Shown one piece after another: positions 35,001 through 47,100 of a stretch of DNA of 64,000 nucleotides (its first letter is position 1; every line of letters starts with the position of its first letter). Below the pieces are notes generated by a model. The model was not told the DNA's origin, did not search any database, and worked only from the letters and a program-made list of their open reading frames with translations. The DNA comes from Rhineura floridana. Its lineage: Eukaryota; Chordata; Lepidosauria; Squamata; Rhineuridae. Where the stretch lies: contig NC_084485.1 of assembly GCF_030035675.1 (NCBI RefSeq), positions 97,422,838 to 97,486,837 of the forward strand, written 5' to 3'. A program made the position numbers and the translations under genes.

Positions 35001-35859
35001 GATACAGGCCTATAGGTTTTGGCTTAAAATAGCTTATTCTGAGCCCCATTTAGGGCTCTTGCACCTAATTTGGAAAGATCCCTTCGAAAGTACATGGACC
35101 AAAACCTTTAGTGGGAAGCTAAAATACCTAGGCCTGTCTCTTGAACTATTATCATCTTGGAACCTAGCGAAGGCTAAGTCTACCATCATCCAACGATTAA
35201 AGGATATTGACCAACAATATCTAATCTCAAAGGCGCACACATCGTGCTCCCCAGTGCACTTTAATTTAAGTTTCCGTTTTCCGTCTTCAGCAATATATCT
35301 GGAAGAGTTAACCTCCTCACACTATAGATTTCTGTTCTCTCGTGCCAGATTCAACTGTCTACCATCAGCTCTCTTAACGGGTCGTTATCAAGGTATCCCG
35401 CTAGAAAGACGCTACTGTATTTGTAATCAGAATTTACCTGAAACCCTGGAACATGTCCTACTTAACTGTGAGATATACAATGTGCCAAGAGTTAAATTAA
35501 TTCTACCATCCATTTCTACCTTTTCTGATAGAACACCAGAATGGATTGTTCACTTTCTTTTGTCCGATAAAGACAAAACTCTAACAAAACTAGTTGCCAA
35601 ATTTCTCTATGTATCACAATCCATACGTAAAAACCAGGTTCGAATTATGCACTCTTGATTTAATGACTTATTTTAATTCTCTGTTCTTGACAAATTGCTA
35701 GATGAAGAATTTTGCCTATTAGCTTAAAACTGAACTTTGGCTTATTTCTATCTTGTTTTACTTTTAATTCTATTACTGTTAAATGTACTTACCTGTATAT
35801 TTAAATTGTATATAACCAGCTCGGGTCTATGACCGTAATAAATAAATAAATAAAAATGT
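32066..35859 (+). mobile_element. Vingi/Ingi-like LINE, copy 2, 5'-truncated
   Basis: The 11-mer TTTTTGAACAG lies on both sides (32055-32065 and 35860-35870), marking the insertion exactly. The element starts within the last codons of ORF1, continues through ORF2 and ends GGGTCTATGACCGTAATAAA followed by AATAAATAAATA, the same end as copy 1. The hAT-like copy A is continuous across it. The proteins of copies 1 and 2 agree at roughly half of positions, so these are two subfamilies rather than sister copies. Confidence 0.9.
32181..35658 (+). pseudogene. Vingi-like LINE copy 2, ORF2 (endonuclease-reverse transcriptase)
   Basis: Opens directly after an in-frame TGA (32178-32180) that ends ORF1 (HENSELD). 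The endonuclease shows LKIVSWNVAGW, ICIQETWC, LLIMGDLNARIG and ESDHLPLL. The polymerase shows GKAPGIDAILPEML, YRPISLLSVVGKVYASL, LGREQAGFCKNRSTIDHC, GVRQGCVLAPSLFNLFFNDL and YADN at 34477-34488, where the second catalytic aspartate of YADD has become Asn. A C-terminal motif CICNQNLPETLEHVLLNC follows. Two in-frame stops (near 32382 and 33706) and one frame change near 32885 interrupt it; the last 634 codons are open. The copy is inactive. Confidence 0.85.
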
Positions 35860-36902
35860 TTTTTGAACAGAAATTTTAAAAAGTATACATGCTGCACTGT
35901 TATACTTTTCTAATTAAGGAGTCAAACAAATTTAAATTTTACTGGACTGTTGTAGGGGGCAGTTTGTCTTATTCATACCCTGTTTCAAAAACCTTCCCAG
36001 TCTGACGCTTTTCTGGGAGTAAAGCTGAGCGCTAATTCCACATACCTGGGAGCTAACCCCATTGAATTCAGTAGAACTTTTGAGTAGACATGGTTAGGAT
36101 TGTGCTGAAAATCAATGGGACTTTTAAGTGAACATAGAAAAGGATTGTGTTGTAAATCTTTCTCTCCCCCTTTGATCCTTTTTTTAAGCAGTTAGGCAGG
36201 GCTTATTTGGTGTCACTGCTTTTATTTAGCAGGAAACTAATACTTCTAAAAAGTGTTCTGCAATGGCCAGCTTGTTTTGAACATAAACTATTATATGGGG
36301 TATATGTATTTTTAAATCTCCAGTGAGTGTCTATGTGCAACATTTCCAACAACCCTGTAAGGTAGGGTTGGAAACCAAGACAGCCAACAACAAGAAATAA
36401 AGCCATTTAAAATCCAGTAACCATAAAACAAATACAAAAGTTGCAAAACAGCTTAAAGCGGCATGTGTCTGAATTTTGAGTTAGGTGAGTGACGTTCCTT
36501 ACTATTTAAGGTTGCAGTCCTGTGCTCGTGTCCATGTTTGAGTAAGCCCCACATTGGGACTTGCTTCTGAGTAAATATGCATGGGATTGCACTGCAAATA
36601 TCTCTACATGTTGTGTAAATAATAAACATCTTTGATATGCATGCTTATATAAACATTTCTTCATACTATGTCCCTATAAGTATCTGATTTCAGACTATGG
36701 TTTGACATTATTATTTCCTCTACATTTTAAGTGTACCCTTCATCCTTGGGGTGGTCATGGTCCTCTTCTGTTGTTTTCACCCTGAGGGGAAGATTAGGCT
36801 GAGAGATGGTGAGCAACCCATGGTCACCCAGTGAACTTTGTCGCTGATTTCCATTTTAAAAACTTAATTAAAATGATTTACATGTAGGCAAAATGTATGA
36901 AG

Positions 36903-37118
36903 TAGATCCACACAATACATTTAAAGCACATCCAGTTCTCACATTTAAAGCACATGACTTCCCCCAAACAATCCTGGGAAGTGTAGTTTCCCCCTCACAG
37001 TTATAGTTCCCACCACCCTTAACAAACTACAGTTCCTATGATTCTGTGGTGGGATATATGTTCTTCAAATGTGTGCTGAATGTGGTTTAAATGAATGGTG
37101 TGGATCTGCCCTAGGTAT
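36903..37118. mobile_element. Inverted-repeat MITE within hAT-like copy A
   Basis: Left GTAGATCCACACAATACATT and TTTAAAGCACATGACTTCCC; right TGGTTTAAATGAATGGTGTG and GATCTGCCCTA, in inverse arrangement. The shorter equivalent in copy B is at 48968-49110. Confidence 0.7.
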
Positions 37119-37173
37119 GCTGTATATTCATTAGTGAATTGAAAAGAAAACATTTCAAAGAGACTTTTTTAAA

Positions 37174-37312
37174 CGGGGAAGGGCTGTAGCTCAATGGTAG
37201 GGCACATGATTTACATGCAAAAGTCCAAAAGTCCATCTCTGTAAGAGACTATTGCCTGGAATCCTGGAATGCCAATGCTAGTCCATGTCATCAGTACTAA
37301 GCTAGTACTAGA
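37174..37312 (+). mobile_element. tRNA-derived SINE within hAT-like copy A, 3' end lost
   Basis: Head CGGGGAAGGGCTGTAGCTCA, ATGGTAGGGCACATGATTT, then GGAATGCCAATGCTAGTCCA and CAGTACTAAGCTAG. It is joined directly to an L2-derived segment (AGAACAAGTACTATGCGG). In copy B the same SINE (49117-49210) keeps its tail and about 370 bp more lies before the same L2 point, so copy A carries a deletion. Confidence 0.7.
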
Positions 37313-38561
37313 ACAAGTACTATGCGGTACCCGTACCATGGACAGCACACCTTCAACTTTGTCTGGTAGCAAATCAGCAACCAGTGCAGATTTCAGCGCA
37401 GAGGTATTACGTGCTGACAGGGTCTCACTCATGTCAGTGATTGTGCTGCAGCATTCTGCACTAACTGCAGCCCCCAGGTCAGGTTGTGCAGTATGGGGAT
37501 TTCTGTAACTTGGCTGACTGGCTGCCAGGATTCTTTTAGTTTTGGTTACGAAGCCTGACCTGTTGTGGGATGCTGCATTTTCTGTCTTACTCACAGGTCT
37601 CTTGTGGTTGGTATGGTATTGCATTTAGGAAATCATCACTGTCTTTTGTTTTTTTTTCTATTTGCATTTCATTTACCTCTGACCTTACACTCTTACATCC
37701 ATAGAAGCAACAACAGTGGTTCCATGTGGTCAGCTCAACTCCCTTCAACCCACTGATGATGCACTTTGTTGGCTGCATGATGGTTTGTTTCTTGCCAATA
37801 ACGGTAAAAGAGAATTCACATACTGGGAAGTGTGGCTTCAATCACTGTTGCTCCCAAGCTGCTTCCTCTGAAGATAGACCAAACCATGCATGTTTTCTCT
37901 CTGTCAGTTATTATTTACTAGAATTGGGTTGGCTGTCAAAGTGAGTTAATAGCAGCCCACAGAGTAGGCAGGAAAGGGTAGAGAATCTTTCTAACTCTTA
38001 CTCATTTCTCAAACCTCCCTCTGCAGTGAAGGGTCAAGTCTGCAAAGAAGTTTGGAGCAGCCACATTAAAAAGAAGGCAGGGGGTTGCCAACCCTGCTTT
38101 CATATAGATATCGTTGCAGATGATCCCTAGTCAAGCCTTACCAACAGCACAATCCTAACAATATCTACTCAGAAGTAAGTCCTTTTGAGTTCTGTGGGGC
38201 TTAGTAATTGTGTTTAGAATTGCAGCTTTCAGGGCCATCACCTTTACTCCTGAGTGCTCCCATCTAACACCTCCACAACACTAGGCTCCCTTCTTCCTAC
38301 AATGGCCTTCTAGTGATTGGCCTGGCCTGAGGGCATTTAAATCCTTCTTGCTAGAAGCAAGTAAAATAGATTAAATGTTCCCTACCCAGGCTCCCTAAGC
38401 AAGTGAGAAGGAATGATCCCGTAATTTTAGCTGGACCTGGAAATACCCTCATTTACCTAAGATGTCTCTTAATTTTCGATCAGAGAATTTTTTTTTCTTT
38501 GAGTGGTATGCTCCAAGCAACTGTGGTTGATGCTTAATTTATCATGCTTAATGACATCACT

Positions 38562-38635
38562 ACCATGAAAACCCTATTCATAGGGTCGCCATAAGTTGGG
38601 ATCGACTTGAAGGCAGTCCATCTCCATTTTTAATT
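38562..38635 (+). mobile_element. BovB/RTE 3' tail in hAT-like copy A
   Basis: TTCATAGGGTCGCCATAAGT and TGGGATCGACTTGAAGGCAG match the BovB 3' ends at 52295 and 59120. ACATCACT lies on both sides (38554-38561 and 38636-38643) and the insertion is absent from copy B, so it is younger than the split of A and B. Confidence 0.8.
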
Positions 38636-38825
38636 ACATCACTAGGGCCCGCCCCATGCCATCACTAGGGCACACCCCAATGACATCAGTAGGGCCTGCC
38701 CCTGAAATCTCAGGGTTCGAGATGCTTCTGATCTGGCAACCCTAACACAAATGTATGTTAGTGGATCATTTAGAATTTGAAAAAGGCAAGGTATTCAGGG
38801 TTGATGCAGATAGACTGTTACCAAT

Positions 38826-39066
38826 ACTGGAACACAGGAAGCTGACCCTAGTATGAAACCAAGAAGTGCTGCTGCCAGTAAGAGTAAACAATACTGAGCT
38901 AGATGGACTAGTAGTCTGACTTTGTATGTCTACACTGACTGGTAGCAACTCTCCTTGGTTTCAGACTAGGATGTTTTGCAGTCCTTCTTGGTGATGCCAG
39001 TTACTGTACCTGGGATCTTCTGCATGAAAAGCAGATACTCTATCACTGTGCTATAGCCCTTGCCTA
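38826..39066 (-). mobile_element. tRNA-derived SINE, antisense, with an internally inverted segment
   Basis: The outer parts read antisense (GGAACACAGGAAGCTGACCC at the left; TCTACACTGACTGGTAGCAA to CACTGTGCTATAGCCCTTGC at the right). The part between (38857-38930; AATACTGAGCTAGATGGACT, AGTAGTCTGACTTTGTATG) reads in the sense direction and fills exactly the place where its inverse belongs. Confidence 0.75.
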
Positions 39067-40299
39067 TATGGATTTATAATCCATACATTTTGGTTTATGC
39101 ATTCTGGAGGTTCCATTGTTTGGGATATAGTCTTCATGTCCCTCTCTCCTGGACTTCACCTTAATTTTGGGAATTGGTGCTGTCCAGCAGACAGATGTTC
39201 AGGCTATTGCATGTACATATGATAAACTGCATTTAACAAAGAATGATGGGAGCAGAGGCTCTTTTGCCTCAGAAACACGTTTCTGCTGTCACAGAAAGAT
39301 GTTAGAAGTGGACTGGGAATTCAGACAAGAACAGAAGCAGAACTATTAATGAGCCGAAAGGGTTGACATGAGGGAAGATAACAAGTGGCGCTGGAGTGCG
39401 TGATAACCACCTCTCATGTGCTAGAGGGGCACCAGGGAAGAGCTGGTTTGTTTAAGAAGAATCTAATTAGGAGCACTAAGATGAAAACGGAAGAGTATAA
39501 TTAGCCATTTTGTGGGGGGAAACATAGGAACAGCTTTATATTTATCAAACTGTGATATGGTTGCAAAGCAGGGGATATATAGTCTTTGTGAAATGCTTCA
39601 AGCTAGGTTAGTAAAATCCTGCATAGATGTCAGGCAGCAATATTGGATTAGAGTGGTGTTTATACTGGATAATGCTGCTTAATTATTTACCTAGGAGCCC
39701 AATAAAAGACAGCAACATTGTAATTTGCTGAATAAAGCTAGACCTTTGGTTTAACTCATTTGTCAGATTTTTTTCACCAACTCCCACCCCCACAGAGATC
39801 TTCTCCTTGGAGACTGAAATCAGCCTAACTAGACATGGCATTCACACATGAATGCATATAACAGGTTCAGCTTTTTCCTTCTAAGTAACAGCCGGGAGGG
39901 GGGGGAGAGAGAGAGAGAGATTAGACTCGGAGCACTAGAGTGTGGGGGAGGGATTTAACCCTTTCCCATTGTACTATGCTCCCTTGAGCTGCTTTTAGCC
40001 TCCGGTTGGAGTCTCTAGAGTCACCAATTGAAGCTTTTCTCTTTGGCTAATAACAGATTCAAGGGGAGATTTCCATTGGGACTTTAGCATAGGGGAAAAC
40101 AGTGTACTTTTCCCCCATGCACCATAGTCCTGATCTCCCACCATCCACCACTCCTGCCACCTTACTGCTGTTATTCAGAAGAAAAAACTGTATGTGTTAA
40201 ATTCAATCATACACTTTACATGATGTTCAGTTATAATATCATGTCAAGTGTCAAATATCAGAAAGTTTGCATCTATTTGTCAATGAATACCATGGGTGG
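39067..40299. other. Gene-poor stretch with a G/GA low-complexity run
   Basis: A run GGGAGGGGGGGGAGAGAGAG lies at about 39893-39921. No supportable gene. Confidence 0.45.
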
Positions 40300-40432
40300 A
40301 TAACCTGTGGCCCTCCAGATGTTGTTGGACTCCAGGTCCCATCAGCCTCAGCCAGCACAGCCAGTCGTCAGGAATGATGGGGAACTGTAGCCAAAAAACA
40401 TCTGGAGGATCACAGCATTAGCCACCTTGGTC
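40300..40432. mobile_element. hAT-like MITE (same family as 11026)
   Basis: Left CTGTGGCCCTCCAGATGTTG and CCCATCAGCCTCAGCCAGCA; right ACATCTGGAGGATCACAGCA and TTAGCCACCTTGG, inverse. No clear target duplication. Confidence 0.6.
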
Positions 40433-40439
40433 ATGTAAG

Positions 40440-41185
40440 TCTCAAGTTTGAACAGCAGTTCAACATCCATACTCAACTTCGTGGGTGGGTGGGAGACAGG
40501 ACTTGTCCTTACAGAAGTCATGCTGATTCAGCAAGACTATTTCTTCTACATGCTTGGTAATTCTGTTAACAATGCTTTCCACTAGTTTTCCTGAAACAGA
40601 TGTTAAGCTAACTGGCCTATAGTTTCCAGAAATATCCCCCCCCCACATTACTTTTTTAAAAATTGGTGTTATATTGGCCACTTGCCAGTACTCAGGGATG
40701 GAAGCTGATCTTGGGGACAAGTTACATATTTGTGTTAGAAGATCATCATTTTCAGATTTGAGTTATCTGAGAATTCTCGGGTGGATACCATCTGAATCCA
40801 GAGATTTGTCAGGTTTTATTTGTTCAGTAAGGCCAAGAACTTCATCTCTTGTCACCATTATTTGCCTCAGTTCCCCAGATTCCCTTCCTGTGAAAGTTAG
40901 TTCAGGTGCAGGGATCTGCCCTATATCTTCTGCTGTGAAGACAGATACACAAAAATTATTCAGCTTTTCTGCAATCTCCTCATCCTCTTTTAAGACACTT
41001 CTGACTCCCTCAGCATGCAAAGTCCAACTGCCTTCCTAGCCAGTCTCCTGCTCCTAATGTATTTTCTTTACATTTTGTTTTTCAGCTTTATGTTGTTAGC
41101 AAAGGGCTCCTAAAATTCTTTTTAGCATCCTTTACTGCCTGCATCTCTCTTGCCAAAGTTTGTGCTTCTGGTTTAGGAAATACTG
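40440..41185 (-). mobile_element. CR1 LINE fragment, antisense, linker and first polymerase motifs
   Basis: Minus-strand frames give EEIAEKLNNFCVSVFTAED, QIMVTRDEVLGLTEQIKPDK and GIHPRILR (41020-40763), then YWQVANITPIFKK, GNYRPVSLTSVSGKLVESIV and LNQHDFCKDKSC (40720-40460). Both ends are truncated and one frame change separates the two parts. Confidence 0.9.
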
Positions 41186-41521
41186 ATGGTTAAGGGACAT
41201 GCATTGGTAAGAATTGCCTTTCTGGGATCAGGTCTGTTGCTCAGTTTCATTGCTTTTGTATGTTTAAGATGTAGGTTATAACATTCATTGCTATTGCTTT
41301 TCAAATGGGCGGTTACACCTGTACTTCTATAATTATATTCCATGGTTTTATTATTATGTTGTACATTGCTCTGAGTATATTTAGAGTAAGAACAAGGACA
41401 GAAATATATTATTTATTATTATTCCAGTCCTGTATACTTTTCTAACAGTAGCCAGTCAGATGCTGTAGGAACCCATCAGCTGGGCATAAAAGTAAAAACC
41501 CTTCCTGTGTAGTTTGGTTCT
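41186..41521. other. Intergenic stretch, nothing recognised
   Basis: Short AT-rich sequence without a gene signal. Confidence 0.4.
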
Positions 41522-41720
41522 AGGGGAAGGGACATAGCTCAGTGATAGAGTATCTGCTTTGCATGTAAAAGGTTCCAAATTCAGCCCCTAGAATCTCCAG
41601 GTAGGGTTGGGAGAGAACCCTGTCTGAAATCCTGGAGAGCCACTACCAATCAGTGTAGACGGTACTGAGATAGATGGACCAATGGTCTGACTCAGTATGA
41701 GGTAGCTTCCTGTGTTCCTA
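41522..41720 (+). mobile_element. tRNA-derived SINE, near full length
   Basis: Head AGGGGAAGGGACATAGCTCA and GTGATAGAGTATCTGCTTTG, body CTGAAATCCTGGAGAGCCAC and CAGTGTAGACGGTACTGAGA, tail GTCTGACTCAGTATGAGGTA ending CTTCCTGTGTTCCTA. Along with 87-287 it is the best-preserved member in the window. Confidence 0.88.
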
Positions 41721-43245
41721 TAGTAGCATCTACCTTTGCATATGGAGGTTTCCTACAGCCATCCTTGATCATGCAAATACTATGTGAATGCATCCTTAAA
41801 AACAGCACATATATAGCATGTGCTAACCCCAGCCAATTGGCCCACACAATCAGGTTACCGGGTCTCCAGGTGTGTCACCTCAATCTCCAGACTCTCAGCT
41901 TTCACTGAAAAAGGAAAAATTAAGTTTCTAGGTGGTCTGGTTCAAGAGATATACACCAAATTGTCAGCTGGCCCCCGCACAACTTCTGTTAAATAAGCTT
42001 GTAGCTGGCTGCTCTAACCCCACCCTTTCAGGTTTATAGCCAATAAGTGAAGTCAGGGTTGTGAATGACAAGGCAATAGCTAGAACCCATTGCAAGGCCA
42101 GAAAACTGCTGTATTTTCCTGCTTGCCTGAAAATCTCATAAACTGAGCAAGCTAAAGTTTTTTCCCCTCTCTTGTGTGCAGGAGATCTCAATGCCATTAC
42201 AATGTGTTGTGCTTTTCTAATTATGAGCAGTCAAACAAGCTTAAGTTTTCCTGGGCTGTTGAAGAGGGCAGTTCATTTGTCTAAATCATAAACCTGTTTT
42301 GAAAAACTTCCAAATACAAAGCTTTAATCCTGTATTCACTTTTGTGGTAGTAACAATATAATGCTAATCCCACATACCGGGAGTAAACCCCATTGAATTC
42401 AATAAGATTTACATTTGAGTAGATATGGTTAGGACTGTGCTATAAACTGACTTCCCGGAAGGAGTGCTGGCTGGTGGTTGTCTCTGAGGGAGCTCTGCCT
42501 CAGAGGAAGCTTTTTTCAGGTTAAAAGCCAGCCAAGAGGAATCTTGGACTGGCTTAAATGTTCTCCAAGGTATAGGAGAACCGATCAGATTTTCCACAAG
42601 ACTTCGTTGAGCTGTCGGCGGCTGGAATTGATCAGGAAATCCCTGAGATAAGAAGGCATGCTGATCGGCTGAAGACGGAGTCAGGATTTCCACGCAAGCT
42701 GTACTGGAAAAAAGCGAAGCGTTCTTTTTTTCTTCTTAAAAAAAAACGTTCTTAACCAGCGAGCCTACTTCTGTCTAAATCTTATCATTTGCCTTAAATT
42801 ACTACAATAAAAGGGATTTGTTTACGAATCAGCAACTGAGAAACCTGGGTGAGTCATACTTTTTCTCTTTTAAATATAATTAAGGAAGAAAGAAAATGTA
42901 AACAACTTATATACTTTTTTTACGACAAAAAGCTGGCCTGAATTTGGAGTTTTAAAGTTTAAAAACGGATGAGAGGTAATTATTATATTTTGGACTATTT
43001 TTCTCTTTGGACTATTTCTTTTTGGACGAATCTGCTGCTCGTATATGTTACTAATTGTTTGGTGTTGGGAACCAGAATTGTTTTACATTCTTGGATGTAG
43101 ATAAGAACTGTGCTGTGCTGGCTGGACTTCAATAACAGGCCTGGAATATTAACTCTTTTGTTGGTGGAGGGGAAAAAAAAGAAATAGACTGCCTCTAGGT
43201 TTTGGAACAGTGATTGATATCAGAAATTAAAGGCTTTTCTTGAAA

Positions 43246-44151
43246 ATGACAACTAAAAAAGCAACTAAGACCCAGGAGAGAAGAAGAAGTTCTACTGATC
43301 CACAGGAAGGGATTATACCCCCAGATATGTTTCAAAAAATAATGGAAGGGATTAATGATATAAAACAGGAAATGAAAACTGAATTGACAGATATAAAAGA
43401 CTATATTAAAACACAAGTGGATGAGATTAAAGGGACAATTGGGCAAATAAAGGAGGATGCAAAAAACACTAAAGAAAAGGTACAAATCTTGGAGAATAGA
43501 ACAGATATATTAAATCTGGAATTAGAAAAAAACTTGGACTATATGGCTGTGACTGAAATGAGAAATAAAGAACATTGTTTGAGATTCCGTGCAATTCCTG
43601 AGGAAACAGGTGAAGACATCAGAGATAAAATTGTTAATGCTCTAGTAAAATTTCTGGATTTGAATGAAGATCGGATGGAATTTGAAATAGACAAAGTGTA
43701 TAGAATTAATTCCAGATATGCAACAATGAATAAAATTCCAAGAGATGTGCTTGTTCATTTTATAAAGAAGACGACCAGAGATATGGTATTACAGCAACAC
43801 TTTAAAAATACCTTTAAAATTGATGGTAAGGAAATACTGGTGATGAAAGAAATTCCTATTAGACTTTTACCTAAGAGAAAAGAATATGCTTTCCTTACAG
43901 AGAAACTTAAGCAACGCAAAATTCAATTTAGATGGGATGTTCCAGAAGGAGTGATCTTTACATTCAGACAACAGAAATATAGATTGAATACTGTTCAAAA
44001 AGCAAGGGATTTCTTGAGAAAAGCTTCAAAAGATATGGATGAAGATAAACTCAAAGATATGGATATAATTCCTGGGGAACAAAGTCAACAAAGATATGCA
44101 GAGGAAGGAAAGGAAGATGATGGATTAAAAGGAGCATCAGGCACATTTTAA
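43246..44151 (+). CDS. L1 ORF1 protein (RNA-binding, intact)
   Basis: Intact 301-codon ORF; the ATG at 43246 (AAAATGACA) is the first Met and has a good Kozak purine at -3. The N-terminus is basic (KKATKTQERRR). Residues about 25-105 are a heptad-rich coiled coil (EGINDIKQEMKTELTDIKDY, EKVQILENRTDILNLELEKN) expected to trimerise. Residues about 108-195 are the RRM-like domain (LRFRAIPEE, DVLVHFIKKTTRDMV), followed by the C-terminal domain (KEIPIRLLPKRKEYAFLTEK and FTFRQQKYRLNTVQKARDF). The order coiled coil, RRM, CTD is that of L1 ORF1p, a nucleic-acid chaperone that coats L1 RNA in cytoplasmic particles. Confidence 0.92.
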   Translation: MTTKKATKTQERRRSSTDPQEGIIPPDMFQKIMEGINDIKQEMKTELTDIKDYIKTQVDEIKGTIGQIKEDAKNTKEKVQILENRTDILNLELEKNLDYMAVTEMRNKEHCLRFRAIPEETGEDIRDKIVNALVKFLDLNEDRMEFEIDKVYRINSRYATMNKIPRDVLVHFIKKTTRDMVLQQHFKNTFKIDGKEILVMKEIPIRLLPKRKEYAFLTEKLKQRKIQFRWDVPEGVIFTFRQQKYRLNTVQKARDFLRKASKDMDEDKLKDMDIIPGEQSQQRYAEEGKEDDGLKGASGTF

Positions 44152-44166
44152 AATACACGCTTAAAG

Positions 44167-47100
44167 ATGGATTACAAATATCTAACTTGGAATATAAATG
44201 GAGCTAATACGGCACAGAAGAGAAAGAAAGTGTTTCACTATTTGAAAAAATTAAAATTGGATATAATTTGTTTACAAGAAACTCATATTAAGAAGAAAGA
44301 TTCCAAATATTTGATTTGTAAAAATTTGGGTGAAGAATTTATTTCGGCTGGACCAAAAAAAAAAAATGGAGTTGTTCTCTACATTAACCCACAATTGCTT
44401 CCTAAATTGGTATTACTGGATGATAGTGGTAGATTTGTGGGGGTTGAAATTACTCTACAGGGTACAAACATTTTGATAGTGGGTATCTATGCCCCCAATG
44501 AAGATAAAACAAGGTTTTACACAGGACTTATGGAAAAATTGTCAGAGTTTTCATATGACCATTGGTGCGTTATGGGTGATTGGAATGGGGTAATCTCACC
44601 AAAAATTGATAGGCTTTCTGAAAAAAATATCAAAGAGACACAGGGTAAATTACCGAAGATTTGCTTTGAACTGATGGAACATTTAGAATTGGTGGATACC
44701 TGGAGATATATAAATGATAATGCAAAGGAATTTACTTATTTTTCAGAAAGACACAAAACATTCTCGAGGATTGATATGATCTGGATGTCTAAAATTTTAG
44801 CGAAGGACACTTCTAAAATGGATATATTACCAAAAACTTTTTCGGATCATAACCGTGATATTAACTTTAAAAAAGAAAAATCTTGGATTTAGATGGAGAC
44901 TAAATGAATCTTTATTACAGAATGACAAAGTAGTACAAGAATGTAAGAAGAAATTAAAAGAGTTTTTTGAACATAATTTACATAAAGGAACAAGTGAAAA
45001 TATCGTTTGGGATACAAGTAAGGCATTTATGAGGGGATATCTTATTAAATGTAACTCTGAATTAAAAAAAAAGAAACAACAGAAAATGCAATTAATTTTG
45101 GAAGAAATAAAACAAAAAGAGGAAGAATTGAAAAAGAATCCAGCTAAAGTTTCTATTGTAAATCAAATCAAAATGTTACAGAAGCAAGTATCAATGCTGA
45201 CAGTTAGAGAAATTGAAAGAAAACTAAATTTTGCTAAACAAAGGACTTTTGAATTTGCAAATAAACCTGGGAAATGGTTAGCATATAAATTAAGAAAAGA
45301 ACGTCAAAAAAATATCATTTTAAAGATACAAGAAGGAGATGCGACGTTGACAGATAATGTAAAAATTAAAAAGATTTTTCATCAATATTATTCAACATTA
45401 TACAAATGTCAGGAAATTCCATCTGAAAAAATAGAAGAGTATATATCTAAACAGAATTTGCCTAAAATTACAGACTTTCAGAGACAAGCTATTAATGGCC
45501 CTATTACGTTAAGAGAGATATCTGAAGCTATAAACAAAATTAAATTAGGAAAGGCACCAGGACCAGATGGGTTATCTGCAATGTATTATAAATGTTTGGA
45601 GGAAGAACTCTTACTACCTTTACAGTCTACAATGAATCTTATTCTGCAAGAGGGAAAGATACCGGATAGTTGGAAAAATGCTAATATAACATTAATACCT
45701 AAAGAGGAGCAAGATTTAACTAAAACAAAAAATTATCGACCAATATCTCTATTGAATAATGACTATAAAATTTTTACAATGATCTTGGCAGAAAGATTAA
45801 AAATAATATTGCAACAATTTATTCAGGAAGATCAATCAGGGTTTTTACCTAAAAGACAATTACGTGACAACGTCAGGAATGTCTTGAATGTCTTGGAATA
45901 TTTAGAACAACGAAATGATAAACAAGCAGCTTTGATTTTTTTAGATGCTGAAAAAGCATTTGATAATTTGAATTGGAAATTTATGTTTCAGGTTTTGGAG
46001 CAAATGGATTTTGGAGACAATTTTATAAAATGGATTAGATCGATTTATACATCTCAGAAGGCTCAGATAATTGTTAACGGAGATTTAACGGATTCATGTG
46101 AAATACAAAAGGGTACAAGACAGGGATGTCCTTTATCTCCTCTTTTATTTATTCTGGTCTTAGAAGTGCTGCTTAGAAATATAAGGCAAGATAAAAGAAT
46201 TTCGGGATTAAAGATAAAAAAAGAAGAATATAAATTGAGAGCATTTGCTGATGATTTGATAATTGTACTAGAAAATCCTTTGGAAGGAATTAATGTATTG
46301 ATGGACAAATTAAAAGAATTTGGACCGTTAGCAGGATTTAAGATCAACAATCAAAAAACAAAGATGTTGGTGAAAAATTTAACTTTAAGGGAACAGAAAG
46401 AGTTAATGGACAAGACAGATTTTACAATAGAGAAAAAGTTGAAATATTTAGGTATCATTATGACAAATAAAAATTCAAAGTTGTTTCATAATAATTATGA
46501 AAAATTATGGACAGAGATTAAGAAAGACTTGCTAAGATGGGATAAACTACAACTGTCATTAATGGGTAGAATATCTGTGATAAAAATGAATGTATTACCG
46601 AGAATGATGTTTTTGTTTCAAACAATACCTGTAATATCCTCTGATTTACCTTTTAAACAATGGCAAAAAGATATCTCTAAATTTGTATGGCAAGGAAAAA
46701 AACCAAGAGTCAAATTTAAATTACTACAAGATGCCAAAGAAAGAGGAGGACTGGGATTACCAAATCTGAGACTTTATTTTGCTGCCTGCTGTCTAGTCTG
46801 GATAAAGGAATGGATCTTATGGAGGAATAAAAGACTATTGGATTTGGAGGGCCATAATTTGAAGTGGGGATGGCATGGATATCTATGGTATGACAAAGTA
46901 AAAGTAAATGTAGACTTTAACAATCATTTTATAAGACGTCCTCTGTTGAAAATATGGAATAGATATAAACCAAGGTTTTATTCGAAAATACCATTATGTG
47001 TCTCAAGTCAAGAAGCGTTTTATAGAAGAGAAATGGCTGGAAAAGAGAAATGGTTAACTTATCAAGAACTATTAGAAAATGTACATGGAGAATATACAAT

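Larger units (their letters stand above)
31506..38744. mobile_element. hAT-like DNA element, copy A (about 3.4 kb without its LINE insertion)
   Basis: The left end TAGGGTTTCCAGGTCTCCGG is matched by the inverse of the right end, TAGGGTTGCCAGATC. The identical 8-mer ACACAAAT flanks it (31498-31505 and 38745-38752), the hAT duplication size. Nested in it are the Vingi-like LINE (32066-35859), a MITE (36903-37118), a SINE (37174-37312), part of an L2 and a BovB tail. The remaining 3.4 kb aligns block by block with copy B (41850-50935). No transposase-like reading frame is visible, so it is non-autonomous or long dead. Confidence 0.8.
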
